DNA from: Sporomusa silvacetica DSM 10669
GTDB taxonomy: Bacteria > Bacillota > Negativicutes > Sporomusales > Sporomusaceae
Assembly: GCF_002257705.1 (NCBI RefSeq)
Contig: NZ_LSLK01000071.1
Coordinates: forward strand, 1-64,000
DNA length: 64,000 nucleotides
Reading direction: 5' to 3'
Below, piece after piece: positions 30,064 through 38,824 of this stretch. The position numbers and the translations under genes were made by a program. Within the stretch, counting starts at the first letter, position 1, and each line of letters begins with the position of its first letter. The notes beneath the pieces were generated by a model. That model did no database searches and was not told the DNA's origin. It saw nothing but the letters and a program-made list of their open reading frames with translations.

Positions 30064-31170
30064 ATGATGGCATCCTTAAAGTATAAGGGAATTTGCAAAC
30101 ATTATGACAATAATATGATTGCGGTCAAAAGCTTTGACCTGGAAGTGAACGACCATGAATTTTTGGTATTGGTTGGTCCCTCTGGGTGTGGTAAGTCCAC
30201 CATGCTAAGGATGACGGCCGGATTAGAGAAAATTTCGGAGGGAGAACTGTATATTGGTGACCGTCGTGTTAATGATGTGCCGGCAAAAGAGCGGGATATT
30301 GCCATGGTTTTTCAGAGTTATGCTTTGTATCCCCAGATGAGTGTTTATGATAATATGGCTTTTGGACTTTCCTTACGTAAAACTCCTCAAAAGGAAATAG
30401 ATAAAAGAGTAAATGAAGTTGCCCAGATACTTGATATTGCCCATCTGCTGAAAAGAAAACCAAAAACACTGTCCGGGGGACAACGGCAGCGGGTGGCATT
30501 GGGCCGAGCTATCGTAAGGGAGCCACAGGTTTTTTTGATGGATGAACCCCTCTCAAATATTGATGCGCAACTGCGGGTTCAGATGCGTGCTGAAATCAGT
30601 AAACTACAAAGAAAACTGGGAGTGACAACCATATACGTAACGCATGACCAGACCGAAGCCCTGACCATGGGTGATCGGATTGTTGTCATGCGACACGGAA
30701 TGATTCAACAGGTTGCTTCGCCGATCGAACTGTATCAATCGCCTGCTAATTTGTTTGTGGCTGGTTTCATTGGTTCACCGATGATGAATCTTCTTGAAGG
30801 GGAGTTGAGTGAACAAAATGGTGAGCTATACTTCCAGCACCAATCTTTCAGGATGGAGATTCCACGACAAAACGCTGCTTATATTATTCGAGAAAGCGTT
30901 GTAAATCGTAAGGTTATTCTCGGTATACGTCCTGAAAATATCCAGGTGTATCTACAGCCAGAGCAGGATACTATTGTTGGGAACATTGAATTAGTTGAAA
31001 ACCTTGGTTCAGAAATGTACTTGTATCTTAGGGGAATAAGTGACAGACCGCTTGTTGCGCGAGTAACTCAAAACGTAGCGTTTTCTATGGGTACAAGTGT
31101 GAATATTGCCTTCACCCCGGAATCTTTTCATTTATTTGATCAGGAAACTGAGAAAAACTTATTATTGTAA
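30064..31170 (+). CDS. ABC importer ATPase (UgpC/MsmK type)
   Basis: 368 residues. Walker A GPSGCGKST (about 37-45), Q-loop FQSYALYP, signature LSGGQRQR (about 137-144), Walker B VFLMDEPLSNID, switch histidine in VTHDQTEA. The C-terminal TOBE region (about 240-368) contains GIRPENIQVY. It energises the importer, or may be shared with other CUT1 systems. A GC-rich GGCG/CGCC hairpin after the stop lacks a good T tract. Confidence 0.92.
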   Translation: MMASLKYKGICKHYDNNMIAVKSFDLEVNDHEFLVLVGPSGCGKSTMLRMTAGLEKISEGELYIGDRRVNDVPAKERDIAMVFQSYALYPQMSVYDNMAFGLSLRKTPQKEIDKRVNEVAQILDIAHLLKRKPKTLSGGQRQRVALGRAIVREPQVFLMDEPLSNIDAQLRVQMRAEISKLQRKLGVTTIYVTHDQTEALTMGDRIVVMRHGMIQQVASPIELYQSPANLFVAGFIGSPMMNLLEGELSEQNGELYFQHQSFRMEIPRQNAAYIIRESVVNRKVILGIRPENIQVYLQPEQDTIVGNIELVENLGSEMYLYLRGISDRPLVARVTQNVAFSMGTSVNIAFTPESFHLFDQETEKNLLL

Positions 31171-31275
31171 AGGCGGTCTGTTTACTGTCGCCTTATACTA
31201 AGGCTTGTGCTTATTTGAGGTGCAAGAGTAAGCATGTTTGGCATGGGCATAAGTGTGGTTGCGAATAAAATATAA

Positions 31276-31300
31276 TGTCAGGGGGACGGGGTTATTGACA
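31276..31300. repeat. 25-bp dispersed repeat (REP-like), copy 1
   Basis: TGTCA...TGACA-ended 25-mer, inverse of the copies at 41951-41975 and 49627-49651 with one difference. The wider 31171-31838 gap also has a 19-bp motif (31503-31521) identical to 41868-41886, and no convincing gene. Confidence 0.75.
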
Positions 31301-31838
31301 TAAATTATGCTTTGAGTAAGATCGAGTGATGGGTGGGAGCATGCAAGGAAAATGAAAGATATCAGCAACTCTGTCCCCGTGGCACCACTTACCCCTTGAT
31401 TTGGCAGAAGTCTTGTGTATTTTTATGGAATAAAGTAATGATAAATTGCTTATCGTTAATGAAATGCCTTGAGTCCAAGAACCGTCACGTTACGTTATAA
31501 AAGTAGACAGGGGACGGAGGTTTTGTCCAGTGTTGAAAATAGGGTGCATAAAAGTTTAAATTGCGATTGGAAAATTTTTACTTCCATCGAGCAGATTAGA
31601 TTTCATAGATGATAACAGTTAGGCAGCATGTGTATTCTATGGTACAATAAGTATATGAATAAGTTTTTATTAAAGATGTGGCAGTGGTTTAATGCTTCGA
31701 TTGTTTAAATTTTCCATAATAAGCAATAATAGATGTATAAATGATTAGTTTAGTGAGTAACGCTACGCTAGCTGATAACATATGTGTTGAGTAAGGAGGC
31801 TACGAGAGAATGAAACCTACGGTAAGTTTTAATAAACA

Positions 31839-32036
31839 ATGGAAAAATACAGAAAAAAAGTTATTACGGCTACATTGAATGGTGTACGGCTTGAAAAAAC
31901 TGTTCGTGTGCGACCACGGAGCGAAAGTGAAAAAGTTGCTTTGTGCCATGCCGTTATTCATACAATTAATGAAGCAAAACGTTCCGGACGACTAAAGAAG
32001 ACTGATAGAGGATATGCGTTGTCATGGAAATTCTGA
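31839..32036 (+). CDS. Hypothetical small basic protein (65 aa)
   Basis: The product contains KKVITATLNGVRLEKTVRVRPRS and a helical second half. An AGGAGG (about 31794) is placed for a different ATG (31810) opening a 22-residue frame, so either a short leader peptide precedes the gene or a frameshift has split it. No family known. It lies between repeats and the decayed attachment site. Confidence 0.4.
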   Translation: MEKYRKKVITATLNGVRLEKTVRVRPRSESEKVALCHAVIHTINEAKRSGRLKKTDRGYALSWKF

Positions 32037-32132
32037 GAGAACGTCTTAGTAAGTGCAAAGCGATTCAGGAGATATTGCAAAAACAAATGACGGTTTCCGG
32101 GATAATTAGGATTATACAGACCAAATCCAACA

Positions 32133-32220
32133 TCTAAGCGGTTGGTCGTAGGTTCAATTCCTACCAGGCGTGTTAGAGGAATCAAGGTTTCCGAGCAATC
32201 GGGAGCTTTTCGTTATGTAA
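32133..32220 (+). repeat. Decayed third copy of the tRNA-Arg attachment region
   Basis: This 88-bp stretch aligns without gaps to 2873-2960, covering the tRNA 3' half and the element-type terminator (TCCGAGCAATCGGGAGC), with several substitutions. The integrase-end hairpin (AGCAGA/TCTGCT, 32284-32310) follows, as at the left end of the 20.5-kb element. It is the left-end scar of a related element. Confidence 0.85.
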
Positions 32221-32362
32221 AGTTGACACTGGTTTTGTCCCTTATATCTATGAAATGGAATTAAATACTTGTTAATAAATTAAAAGCAGATCTTATTTAG
32301 TCTGCTTTTTGTTGCTCCTTTTTCTTTTTTGTTGTTTCAGCAGCTTTTTGTAAAAAAGCATT

Positions 32363-32484
32363 TAATACTTTCTTCAAAAAATCTTGATAAAATCTTGATA
32401 ATTTATAAATAAAATCTAGATTTATATTTGTTATCTTAAAACAAAAGTTCAACTCTTAAATGCACCGGAAAAGGGAGGAAAGAA
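32363..32484 (+). promoter_or_regulatory. Leader copy 1 with 11-bp direct repeats (upstream of tolC relic and RND operon)
   Basis: ATCTTGATAAA then ATCTTGATAAT, an 11-bp tandem at about 32381-32402, is followed by AT-rich promoter-like sequence and GGGAGGAAAGA. The whole segment is about 85% alike to 37143-37261. Direct 11-bp spacing suits an OmpR-family regulator. Confidence 0.7.
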
Positions 32485-32560
32485 GGCTCTGGTGCAAAAA
32501 TTATATCCTCGTAGATTTTCTCCCCAGATCTGATAAAATCTTAAGCTGGAATACCCATGA

Positions 32561-32698
32561 TTTTCGTTTATAAGCTACACCTCAGAAGATCAAGAAGTGG
32601 CATTGTCGACAGCTAAAAACAATTATATTCAGGCCCTATATGATTATAATACTGATAAAGCGGGTTTGGAGGCGGCTATGGGGGTAGTAGTTAACTAA
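32561..32698 (+). pseudogene. C-terminal relic of a TolC-family outer-membrane channel
   Basis: The frame from 32561 ends with EVALSTAKNNYIQALYDYN, then AGLEAAMG, the typical end of TolC-type efflux channels (about 400-500 residues when whole). A stop interrupts the frame just upstream, and the body is missing. A short start-like peptide after the leader at about 32492 may be the 5' remnant. The intact membrane-fusion and RND genes follow, so the channel must be supplied elsewhere. Confidence 0.8.
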
Positions 32699-32765
32699 AA
32701 AACATATTAGATTAATATGGTCAAATAAATTTTTTAACAGTATTAAAGGAGAGCGAGTTAAACAG

Positions 32766-34028
32766 ATGGTACGCCAATTTTTTGCAAACAGGAAACGAAC
32801 AAAACTTATGGTGCTCATAGGTATAGTGATTATATTTTGTATAGGAATTGCCGCTTTTACCCGTATGCATGCCAGTAAGCAAATTTCTTCCGGAAAAGTG
32901 CAGACCACTGTTGATGTTACAAGTGTGCAGCGCACAAATTTAATTAAGCGGATATCGTTGACGGGACAAACAGTAGCAGAAGCGCAAGTCGATATTGCGG
33001 CTAAATATCAGGGCAAAGTTACGGCAGTGAATGTTAGTTTGGGGCAAATCGTATCACCGGGACAGGTCTTGGTTGTTCAGGATACAGGGGATGCCGAAAT
33101 CTCAATTAATCAAAACCAGGCAGCCTATCAACAGGCTTTGGCGGACGCTGTGACAAGTGAGGTATCTTTTAATGCTAATTACGATAAAGTTAGTGCCGAT
33201 TATCAAAAGGCATTAGCTAGTTATCAGAGAAATAAAAAAATATTTGATATGGGTGGGATATCCAAAGGTGATTTCGATGTCGCCGAGCAGCAACTGGCCG
33301 ATGCAAAGGCAGCTTTTGATGCACTTTCCAATCAAATGAAATCAGGTGTGGCAAGTACCATACAGTCTTCTCAGGCATCGGCTTTAAAAGCGCAGCATAG
33401 TATAAGTGCAGCCCAAAAGCAGCGTGATGATTTAATATTATGTGCGCCGCGTTCCGGGATGGTCGGCTATCGTCAGGTTGAAGTTGGCGATATTGTATCA
33501 GCAGGGCAAAAACTGCTAAGTATTTATGATAACAGCAATATATATGTCGATTGCCAGGTAGCGGAAGAGGACCTCAGCGCGTTGAGTATTGGCATGGATA
33601 TTAATGTGCAACTGGAGTCTCTAGGGAAAACGGTACCAGGAAAAATTATTTACATAAGTCCGGCAATTGATTCGCAGAATTTGGTGTTTTCTTTGCGCAT
33701 TGCTCTGATCAATCCTGACCCCAGCATTAGAGCCGGAATGTTTGCCAGAGCAGTTATTCAGTTACCGTTGCGGAAAAATACGTTAGTGGTTCCTAAAGAA
33801 GCCCTTGTAGATAAAAGTGGGAAAAATTATGTCTATGTGGTCACTGCGCAAAATACGGTAGAACAGCGTACTGTCCAAATTGGGACCAAAGGCGATCAGA
33901 ATGTTGAAATTTTAGATGGGCTTAATGAAGGGGAGCAAGTTGCAATCAATAACTTAGCTCGCTTGCGGAATGAGATGGTCATTGTACCTAACTTTGTCAC
34001 ACCCAATGACCGGGGTGAAAATCAGTGA
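32766..34028 (+). CDS. RND efflux membrane-fusion protein (HlyD/AcrA type)
   Basis: 420 residues. One N-terminal TM anchor (about 14-32), a split lipoyl domain (VDIAAKYQGKVTAVNVSLGQ and, later, LCAPRSGMVGYRQVEVGDIV), a long helical hairpin (about 118-225) and beta-barrel plus membrane-proximal domains. It bridges the RND pump to an outer-membrane channel. It overlaps the pump gene by 4 bases. No lipobox. AAAGGAG is about 13 bases upstream of the ATG, a long spacing. Confidence 0.92.
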   Translation: MVRQFFANRKRTKLMVLIGIVIIFCIGIAAFTRMHASKQISSGKVQTTVDVTSVQRTNLIKRISLTGQTVAEAQVDIAAKYQGKVTAVNVSLGQIVSPGQVLVVQDTGDAEISINQNQAAYQQALADAVTSEVSFNANYDKVSADYQKALASYQRNKKIFDMGGISKGDFDVAEQQLADAKAAFDALSNQMKSGVASTIQSSQASALKAQHSISAAQKQRDDLILCAPRSGMVGYRQVEVGDIVSAGQKLLSIYDNSNIYVDCQVAEEDLSALSIGMDINVQLESLGKTVPGKIIYISPAIDSQNLVFSLRIALINPDPSIRAGMFARAVIQLPLRKNTLVVPKEALVDKSGKNYVYVVTAQNTVEQRTVQIGTKGDQNVEILDGLNEGEQVAINNLARLRNEMVIVPNFVTPNDRGENQ

Positions 34029-37000
34029 ATATAACACGTTTTTCTATTCAAAAACCGATAGGCATTTCAATGATTGTCATGCTGTTTGTAGTTTTAGGTT
34101 TGGTTAGTTTTTATCGTATTGGAGTTGAACTGTTACCGGCCATTAATATTCCTTATGTTACAGTAACTGTTAACTATCCTGGGGCCGGCACAGAGGAAAT
34201 AGAGCAAGGTGTTATTAAACCTTTGGAAAATTCATTATCGGCTTTATCCAACTTAAAGCATATTACGGCAGTTGCCAGACCAGAAAAGGCACAAATCACG
34301 CTGGAATTTGAATTTTGGGCAAATGTTGATACTTCGGCGATTAATGCCTCGCAATATGTTAATTCAGTACTGAATAAACTGCCGACTGGCATTCAGACAC
34401 CAACGGTTATGAAACGGGATGTGAACGCATCACCAATTATGGAAATATCTGTTATTGCTGACAAGCCGCTGGGGGATGTCTATACCGTTGCTAATGATGT
34501 TTTTGTGGAACGACTGCAACGGGCCAGCGGGGTATCTGATGTGCAATTATACGGCGGACGTGATAAGGAAATTGCGGTTGAAGTTGATAAAGATAAATTA
34601 TCTTATTATAATATTTCTCTTAATCAAATTGCCAACCGTATTAAACAAGAAAATGTTTTAACTCCCGCTGGATCGGTGTTTAGCGATAATAAGGAAACAA
34701 ATGTCAGGTTAATGGCACAATATACCTCCCCGGAAGAATTGGCTTCCATTCATGTTACGAATAGCAAAAATGTAAATATTCCTTTGAGCAATCTTGCAAC
34801 AATAAGGGAGCAGGATAAAAGGGTTACGCGTTATGCGCGTACCAATGGGCAAGATGTAGTTTCTCTGACTGTATATAAAAATAGTGATGCAAATCTGGTG
34901 GACGCAGCTAAGGAGACGAAAAAGCAGCTTGATAGTTTACGGACAGAGTATCCTGACTACCAATTTGTTATCATTACCGATGCGTCACAGTATGTAGAAG
35001 ATTCATTGCATAATACTTTGGAAGCGTTGATAGAGGGTTTATTCACCACCGGGTTGGTGCTGTATTTATTTTTGCGGGGCTGGCGCTCTACAGCGGCAGT
35101 TTTAATTGCTATACCGACATCGTTGATTTCTACCTTTTTTGTGATGTATATTGCCGGGTTTACGTTTAACATGATGTCCTTGATGGGAATGTCGCTATGC
35201 ATTGGAATTTTAGTCGATGACTCTATTGTCGTGCTGGAAAATATTCATCGGCACTTGATGCTGGGAAAAGATGCCAAAACAGCGGCGGAAGATGGACGAA
35301 ATGAAATTGGTATGGCGGCAATAGCCATTACGCTCTGTGATGTTGTGGTATTTATGCCGATTGCCTTTATGAATGGAATGACCGGACAATATTTTCGCCA
35401 GTTTGGGCTTACCATCGTATTTGCCACTTTGTGTTCACTGTTTGTTTCCTTTACATTGACACCGATGCTGGCGTCAAGATTTTTTGCCAAAGGAATGCAA
35501 GAAGCAAAAGGCAAGTTTTGGGATGCGATGATCCGTGCGGAAAATGTGACAATACAAAAATATGAGCGATTATTGCGCTTAAGTTTAGAGCATCCCAAAA
35601 AGATTATTGTGACAGTGTTGCTGATTTTTATAGGGACGGTCTCGCTTATACCCCTAGGAGTGATTGGCGCTGAATATATGCCTAAAACGGATGAGAGTAG
35701 TTTTCGTATTAATGTACAGTTTCCGGTAGGAGAGAATATTGATAAAACCAATTCTGAAGTGAGACAAATGGAAGAGTATCTTACAACAATACCGGAAGTT
35801 AAAAATTATTTGTCAAGTGTTGGTCAACCGGCGGGAAATTATGGCGGAATTAGTGTGCAAATGGTTGACCGTAAAGACCGTGGAAGAAGCGTATGGCAAG
35901 TTACAGATCAGGTTCGCCGCTATTTGCGGGAGAATTTTCCCGAAGCTGTTGTACAGGTTAGTGAAACGCAATCTTCCGTTGCCGGAGTATCAGGCAGTAC
36001 AGGAACCGGTGGTAATGGACCTAGTAATGCGCCTGTACAAATTGAAATACGGGGAGCAAATTTAGAGGGTATTGTTAAAGCTTCCTATAAAGTTCAGGAT
36101 ATTTTAGCAAATCTTAAAGGGGCAAAAGATATTCGCAGTTCTTATACAGAAGGGGCACCCGAATTGCGGCTCATAGTAGACCGGGAAAAATTAAAATTTT
36201 ATAATACGACTGTAAACGATGTCAATAATGTATTTTCTGGGGCGATAGCCGGTACACTGGCAGGATATTATGTGAACGACCCAAATAATGACAGCCAGGA
36301 TACCGATATTTACGTTCGCATTAAAGGCAGTGACGGTTTTAAAGCTTCGGATATCCGTTACATACCTGTGCAGGCCGGTAGTAATTTAATAAAACTCAGC
36401 GATGTGGTGAGAGTGGAGGATAATGTCGGGCCGGTAATGCTGCGCCGCGTGGATAAACAAGAGTCTATCAATATTTCAGCAAACATAACGGATCGACCCT
36501 TGCAGGAAGTTATTGATGATATTAGCAAAAATATAAAGCCTGGCGATTTAGGGCCAAACATTACCTACCGTTTTACCGGTCAAGCAGATAATATGAAAAC
36601 TACTTTTGGTGAAATGGCCCAGGCGCTAGGATTGTCGCTGATCCTGGTGTATATGGTGCTGGCTATCTTATATGAATCAATTTCTACGCCTTTAATCAGG
36701 ATGTGTTCTTTGCCGTTTGGCTTAATTGGTTCATTAGCCTTTTTGGCGATTACTTATAATACGATCAATTTGTATTCGTTGATTGGTATTTTGGTTATGG
36801 ACGGCGTTGTGGCTAAAAATGGTACTTTGTTGTTAGATTATACTATAACGTTAATGGAAAGCGGGATGAATGCCCAGGATGCCATTATTGAAGCGGGGAA
36901 AACCAGGTTAAAGCCTATTTGTATGACAACATTAACAATGATTTCGGGGATGATGCCGACGGCTTTAGCAATGACAGCTGGTTCGGAAACGAGAGTCAGT

Positions 37001-37162
37001 ATGGCATGGGTCATAATTGGCGGCCTTCTTTCATCTACTTTCTTTACACTCATTGCGATTCCGATTATCTTTTTATTCTTTGATAAATACCCGATGTCTA
37101 AGTGGTTTACTCTTTCGGGAATAATTACTAAGTTAAAACATGTAATACTTCAAAAATCTTGA
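34025..37162 (+). CDS. RND-family efflux pump (AcrB/MdtB-like)
   Basis: 1045 residues, full length for HAE-type RND pumps. Two sets of TM helices surround two periplasmic loops. Proton-relay residues are visible: the DD pair in GILVDDSIVVLEN (about 397-399) and the lysine in GVVAKNGTLLLDY. GTG start overlaps the fusion-protein stop. Proton-driven export of drugs or envelope-toxic compounds is the family role; the substrate is unknown. The absence of an intact channel gene beside it is notable. Confidence 0.94.
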   Translation: MNITRFSIQKPIGISMIVMLFVVLGLVSFYRIGVELLPAINIPYVTVTVNYPGAGTEEIEQGVIKPLENSLSALSNLKHITAVARPEKAQITLEFEFWANVDTSAINASQYVNSVLNKLPTGIQTPTVMKRDVNASPIMEISVIADKPLGDVYTVANDVFVERLQRASGVSDVQLYGGRDKEIAVEVDKDKLSYYNISLNQIANRIKQENVLTPAGSVFSDNKETNVRLMAQYTSPEELASIHVTNSKNVNIPLSNLATIREQDKRVTRYARTNGQDVVSLTVYKNSDANLVDAAKETKKQLDSLRTEYPDYQFVIITDASQYVEDSLHNTLEALIEGLFTTGLVLYLFLRGWRSTAAVLIAIPTSLISTFFVMYIAGFTFNMMSLMGMSLCIGILVDDSIVVLENIHRHLMLGKDAKTAAEDGRNEIGMAAIAITLCDVVVFMPIAFMNGMTGQYFRQFGLTIVFATLCSLFVSFTLTPMLASRFFAKGMQEAKGKFWDAMIRAENVTIQKYERLLRLSLEHPKKIIVTVLLIFIGTVSLIPLGVIGAEYMPKTDESSFRINVQFPVGENIDKTNSEVRQMEEYLTTIPEVKNYLSSVGQPAGNYGGISVQMVDRKDRGRSVWQVTDQVRRYLRENFPEAVVQVSETQSSVAGVSGSTGTGGNGPSNAPVQIEIRGANLEGIVKASYKVQDILANLKGAKDIRSSYTEGAPELRLIVDREKLKFYNTTVNDVNNVFSGAIAGTLAGYYVNDPNNDSQDTDIYVRIKGSDGFKASDIRYIPVQAGSNLIKLSDVVRVEDNVGPVMLRRVDKQESINISANITDRPLQEVIDDISKNIKPGDLGPNITYRFTGQADNMKTTFGEMAQALGLSLILVYMVLAILYESISTPLIRMCSLPFGLIGSLAFLAITYNTINLYSLIGILVMDGVVAKNGTLLLDYTITLMESGMNAQDAIIEAGKTRLKPICMTTLTMISGMMPTALAMTAGSETRVSMAWVIIGGLLSSTFFTLIAIPIIFLFFDKYPMSKWFTLSGIITKLKHVILQKS

Positions 37163-37261
37163 CAAAATCTTGATAATTTCCAAATAAAACCTAGATTTAT
37201 ATTTGTTATCTTAAATAAAAGTGCTTTTTAAATGAAATGCACCGAAAAAGGGAGGAAAGAA
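37143..37261 (+). promoter_or_regulatory. Leader copy 2 with 11-bp direct repeats (upstream of the secreted protein gene)
   Basis: ATCTTGACAAA then ATCTTGATAAT at about 37154-37177, TAGATTTATATTTGTTATCTTAA and GGGAGGAAAGA all recur from 32363-32484. It begins inside the last codons of the RND gene. Confidence 0.7.
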
Positions 37262-37266
37262 TAGTG

Positions 37267-37941
37267 ATGAACATTTTAACTAAAAAGAGTATTCTAGGGT
37301 TGACGGCTGGCGTAGTTATGTTAGCAGGTTCAGTGAGTCCATTAGCTGTTCAGGCAGTTGCTGAAAACGACTGGGCTTGTCAGACGCCAGCCATGCATCA
37401 GCGCCACTTCGATCCGGAAAAAATTGCTCAAAGAATAGCTGATACATATGCTGTCAATAAAGACGATGTCTTAAAGTATTGTAACGATGGTATCAGGTTT
37501 AAAGATATATTTAAAGCATCTTTTTTAGCCAAAGCCAGTAACAAATCTCTAAAGGAAGTTATGGAAGTAAAAACTTACGATAATACCTGGAAAGATGTAG
37601 CTCAATCTTTAGGAGTGACTAGAGAACAAATGAAAGCTACCCGCAATGACATTGCGGCTACCCGCCTGGAGAACAAATTGCAAATTTCTAAACAAACATC
37701 ATTGGATTTGATGCAGCAAGGCTACCGTGCACATGATATCGCAGTAGCTAATGCATTATCAAACAATACTAACAAACCAATTAGAGATGTGCTGGCTATG
37801 AGGAAGATCAACAATACCTGGCATGATGTTGCGAGTGATTTAGGCGTAGACGATAATACATTAAAAAAAGATATGGAAAATATCAGAACGGCTTTTCATA
37901 ATAAAGGATTTCATGGTCAACATCGATTTTTCATGATGTAA
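37267..37941 (+). CDS. Secreted protein with two tandem domains, envelope-stress type
   Basis: 224 residues. Signal peptide to about residue 30 (AVQA). The mature protein is an internal duplication. Unit 1 (about 63-129) and unit 2 (about 139-207) each end in NTW-(K/H)-DVA-x-x-LGV, with conserved helical spacing. It has no transmembrane part besides the signal. The start is ATG 37267 (or GTG 37264), after GGAGG. A shared leader with the RND operon and the adjacent two-component genes suggest a CpxP- or Spy-like sensor or chaperone role; the family itself is not known to me. Confidence 0.75.
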   Translation: MNILTKKSILGLTAGVVMLAGSVSPLAVQAVAENDWACQTPAMHQRHFDPEKIAQRIADTYAVNKDDVLKYCNDGIRFKDIFKASFLAKASNKSLKEVMEVKTYDNTWKDVAQSLGVTREQMKATRNDIAATRLENKLQISKQTSLDLMQQGYRAHDIAVANALSNNTNKPIRDVLAMRKINNTWHDVASDLGVDDNTLKKDMENIRTAFHNKGFHGQHRFFMM

Positions 37942-38014
37942 CCATAAAGATAGCAGCATATAGACGGATTTTTGAGGACACATGGGGAATTTCAAACAGG
38001 GATGATAATGATGT

Positions 38015-38054
38015 AAGAGGTTGACCTAAAGAAATTTAGGTCGGCCTCTTTCCT
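38015..38054 (+). terminator. Intrinsic terminator
   Basis: AAGAGG..GACCTAAA, GAAA loop, TTTAGGTC..CCTCTT, followed by TCCTT. It separates the secreted-protein gene from the two-component genes. Confidence 0.8.
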
Positions 38055-38140
38055 TAATACACAATAAATCATAGGTTAAACTGGCTAAAGGGATTCCAAG
38101 GTCGTGCTGGAATACTAAAGATATATAGGGGTGAATCGGA

Positions 38141-38824
38141 GTGGCGAAAATATTAGTAGTCGAGGATGAGGAAAAGTTACGAATAAGTGTAGAAAAGTTT
38201 CTTATTAGTGAAGGATTTACTGTTTGCAGCGCTGATAACGGAATGGATGCAGTAAAGAAAATTAAGGCGGAAATACCTGATCTAATGATACTTGATATCA
38301 TGCTTCCAGAACTAAGCGGTATTCAGGTGTGTCAAATTGTACGACAGGATAGTGACACTCCCATTATTATCGTGACTGCCTTGGGCTCTGAGGAGGACAT
38401 ACTTACCGGACTCGGCAAAGGTGCTGACGATTATATTGTAAAACCATTCCGGATGCGGGAACTTGTGGCGCGCATTCAAGCGGTGCTGCGCCGTCGCTTA
38501 CCGGCACAATTCTTAAAAAAGGTGCTGTATTTGGGTGAACTTACGATAGATCTTGAAACTGTGCGTTTACTAAAAAATGGTAATAGAATATCTCTGACGC
38601 CAACGGAGTTTCGATTACTGAGTATGCTGGCTAAAGAACCGGGAAGAGCATTTACCAGGTTGCAATTATTAGAGGGAGCAATAGGAGAATCTTATGAAAA
38701 CTATGAGCGAGTCATTGATACCCACATTTTTAATTTGCGTAGAAAAATTGAATCAAATCGCGGAAAACCTCGCTATATTGAAACGGTCTTCGGAATAGGA
38801 TATCGATTTGGAGACACGATATGA
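38141..38824 (+). CDS. OmpR-family response regulator
   Basis: 227 residues. The receiver domain begins KILVVEDEEKLR (acidic pair at 8-9). The phospho-acceptor is Asp52 in LMILDIMLPE, with Thr79 (VTALGS) and Lys101 (VKPFRM). The C-terminal winged helix (about 130-227) shows LTPTEFRLLSMLA and RVIDTHIFNLRRKIE. GTG start. It overlaps the kinase gene by 4 bases. OmpR-type proteins bind 10-11-bp direct repeats, such as those in the two duplicated leaders nearby. Confidence 0.94.
   Translation: MAKILVVEDEEKLRISVEKFLISEGFTVCSADNGMDAVKKIKAEIPDLMILDIMLPELSGIQVCQIVRQDSDTPIIIVTALGSEEDILTGLGKGADDYIVKPFRMRELVARIQAVLRRRLPAQFLKKVLYLGELTIDLETVRLLKNGNRISLTPTEFRLLSMLAKEPGRAFTRLQLLEGAIGESYENYERVIDTHIFNLRRKIESNRGKPRYIETVFGIGYRFGDTI

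Noticed and set aside
32133..32175. Third tRNA-Arg gene
   Set aside because: Again only a 3' half, with substitutions, and part of the decayed attachment scar.
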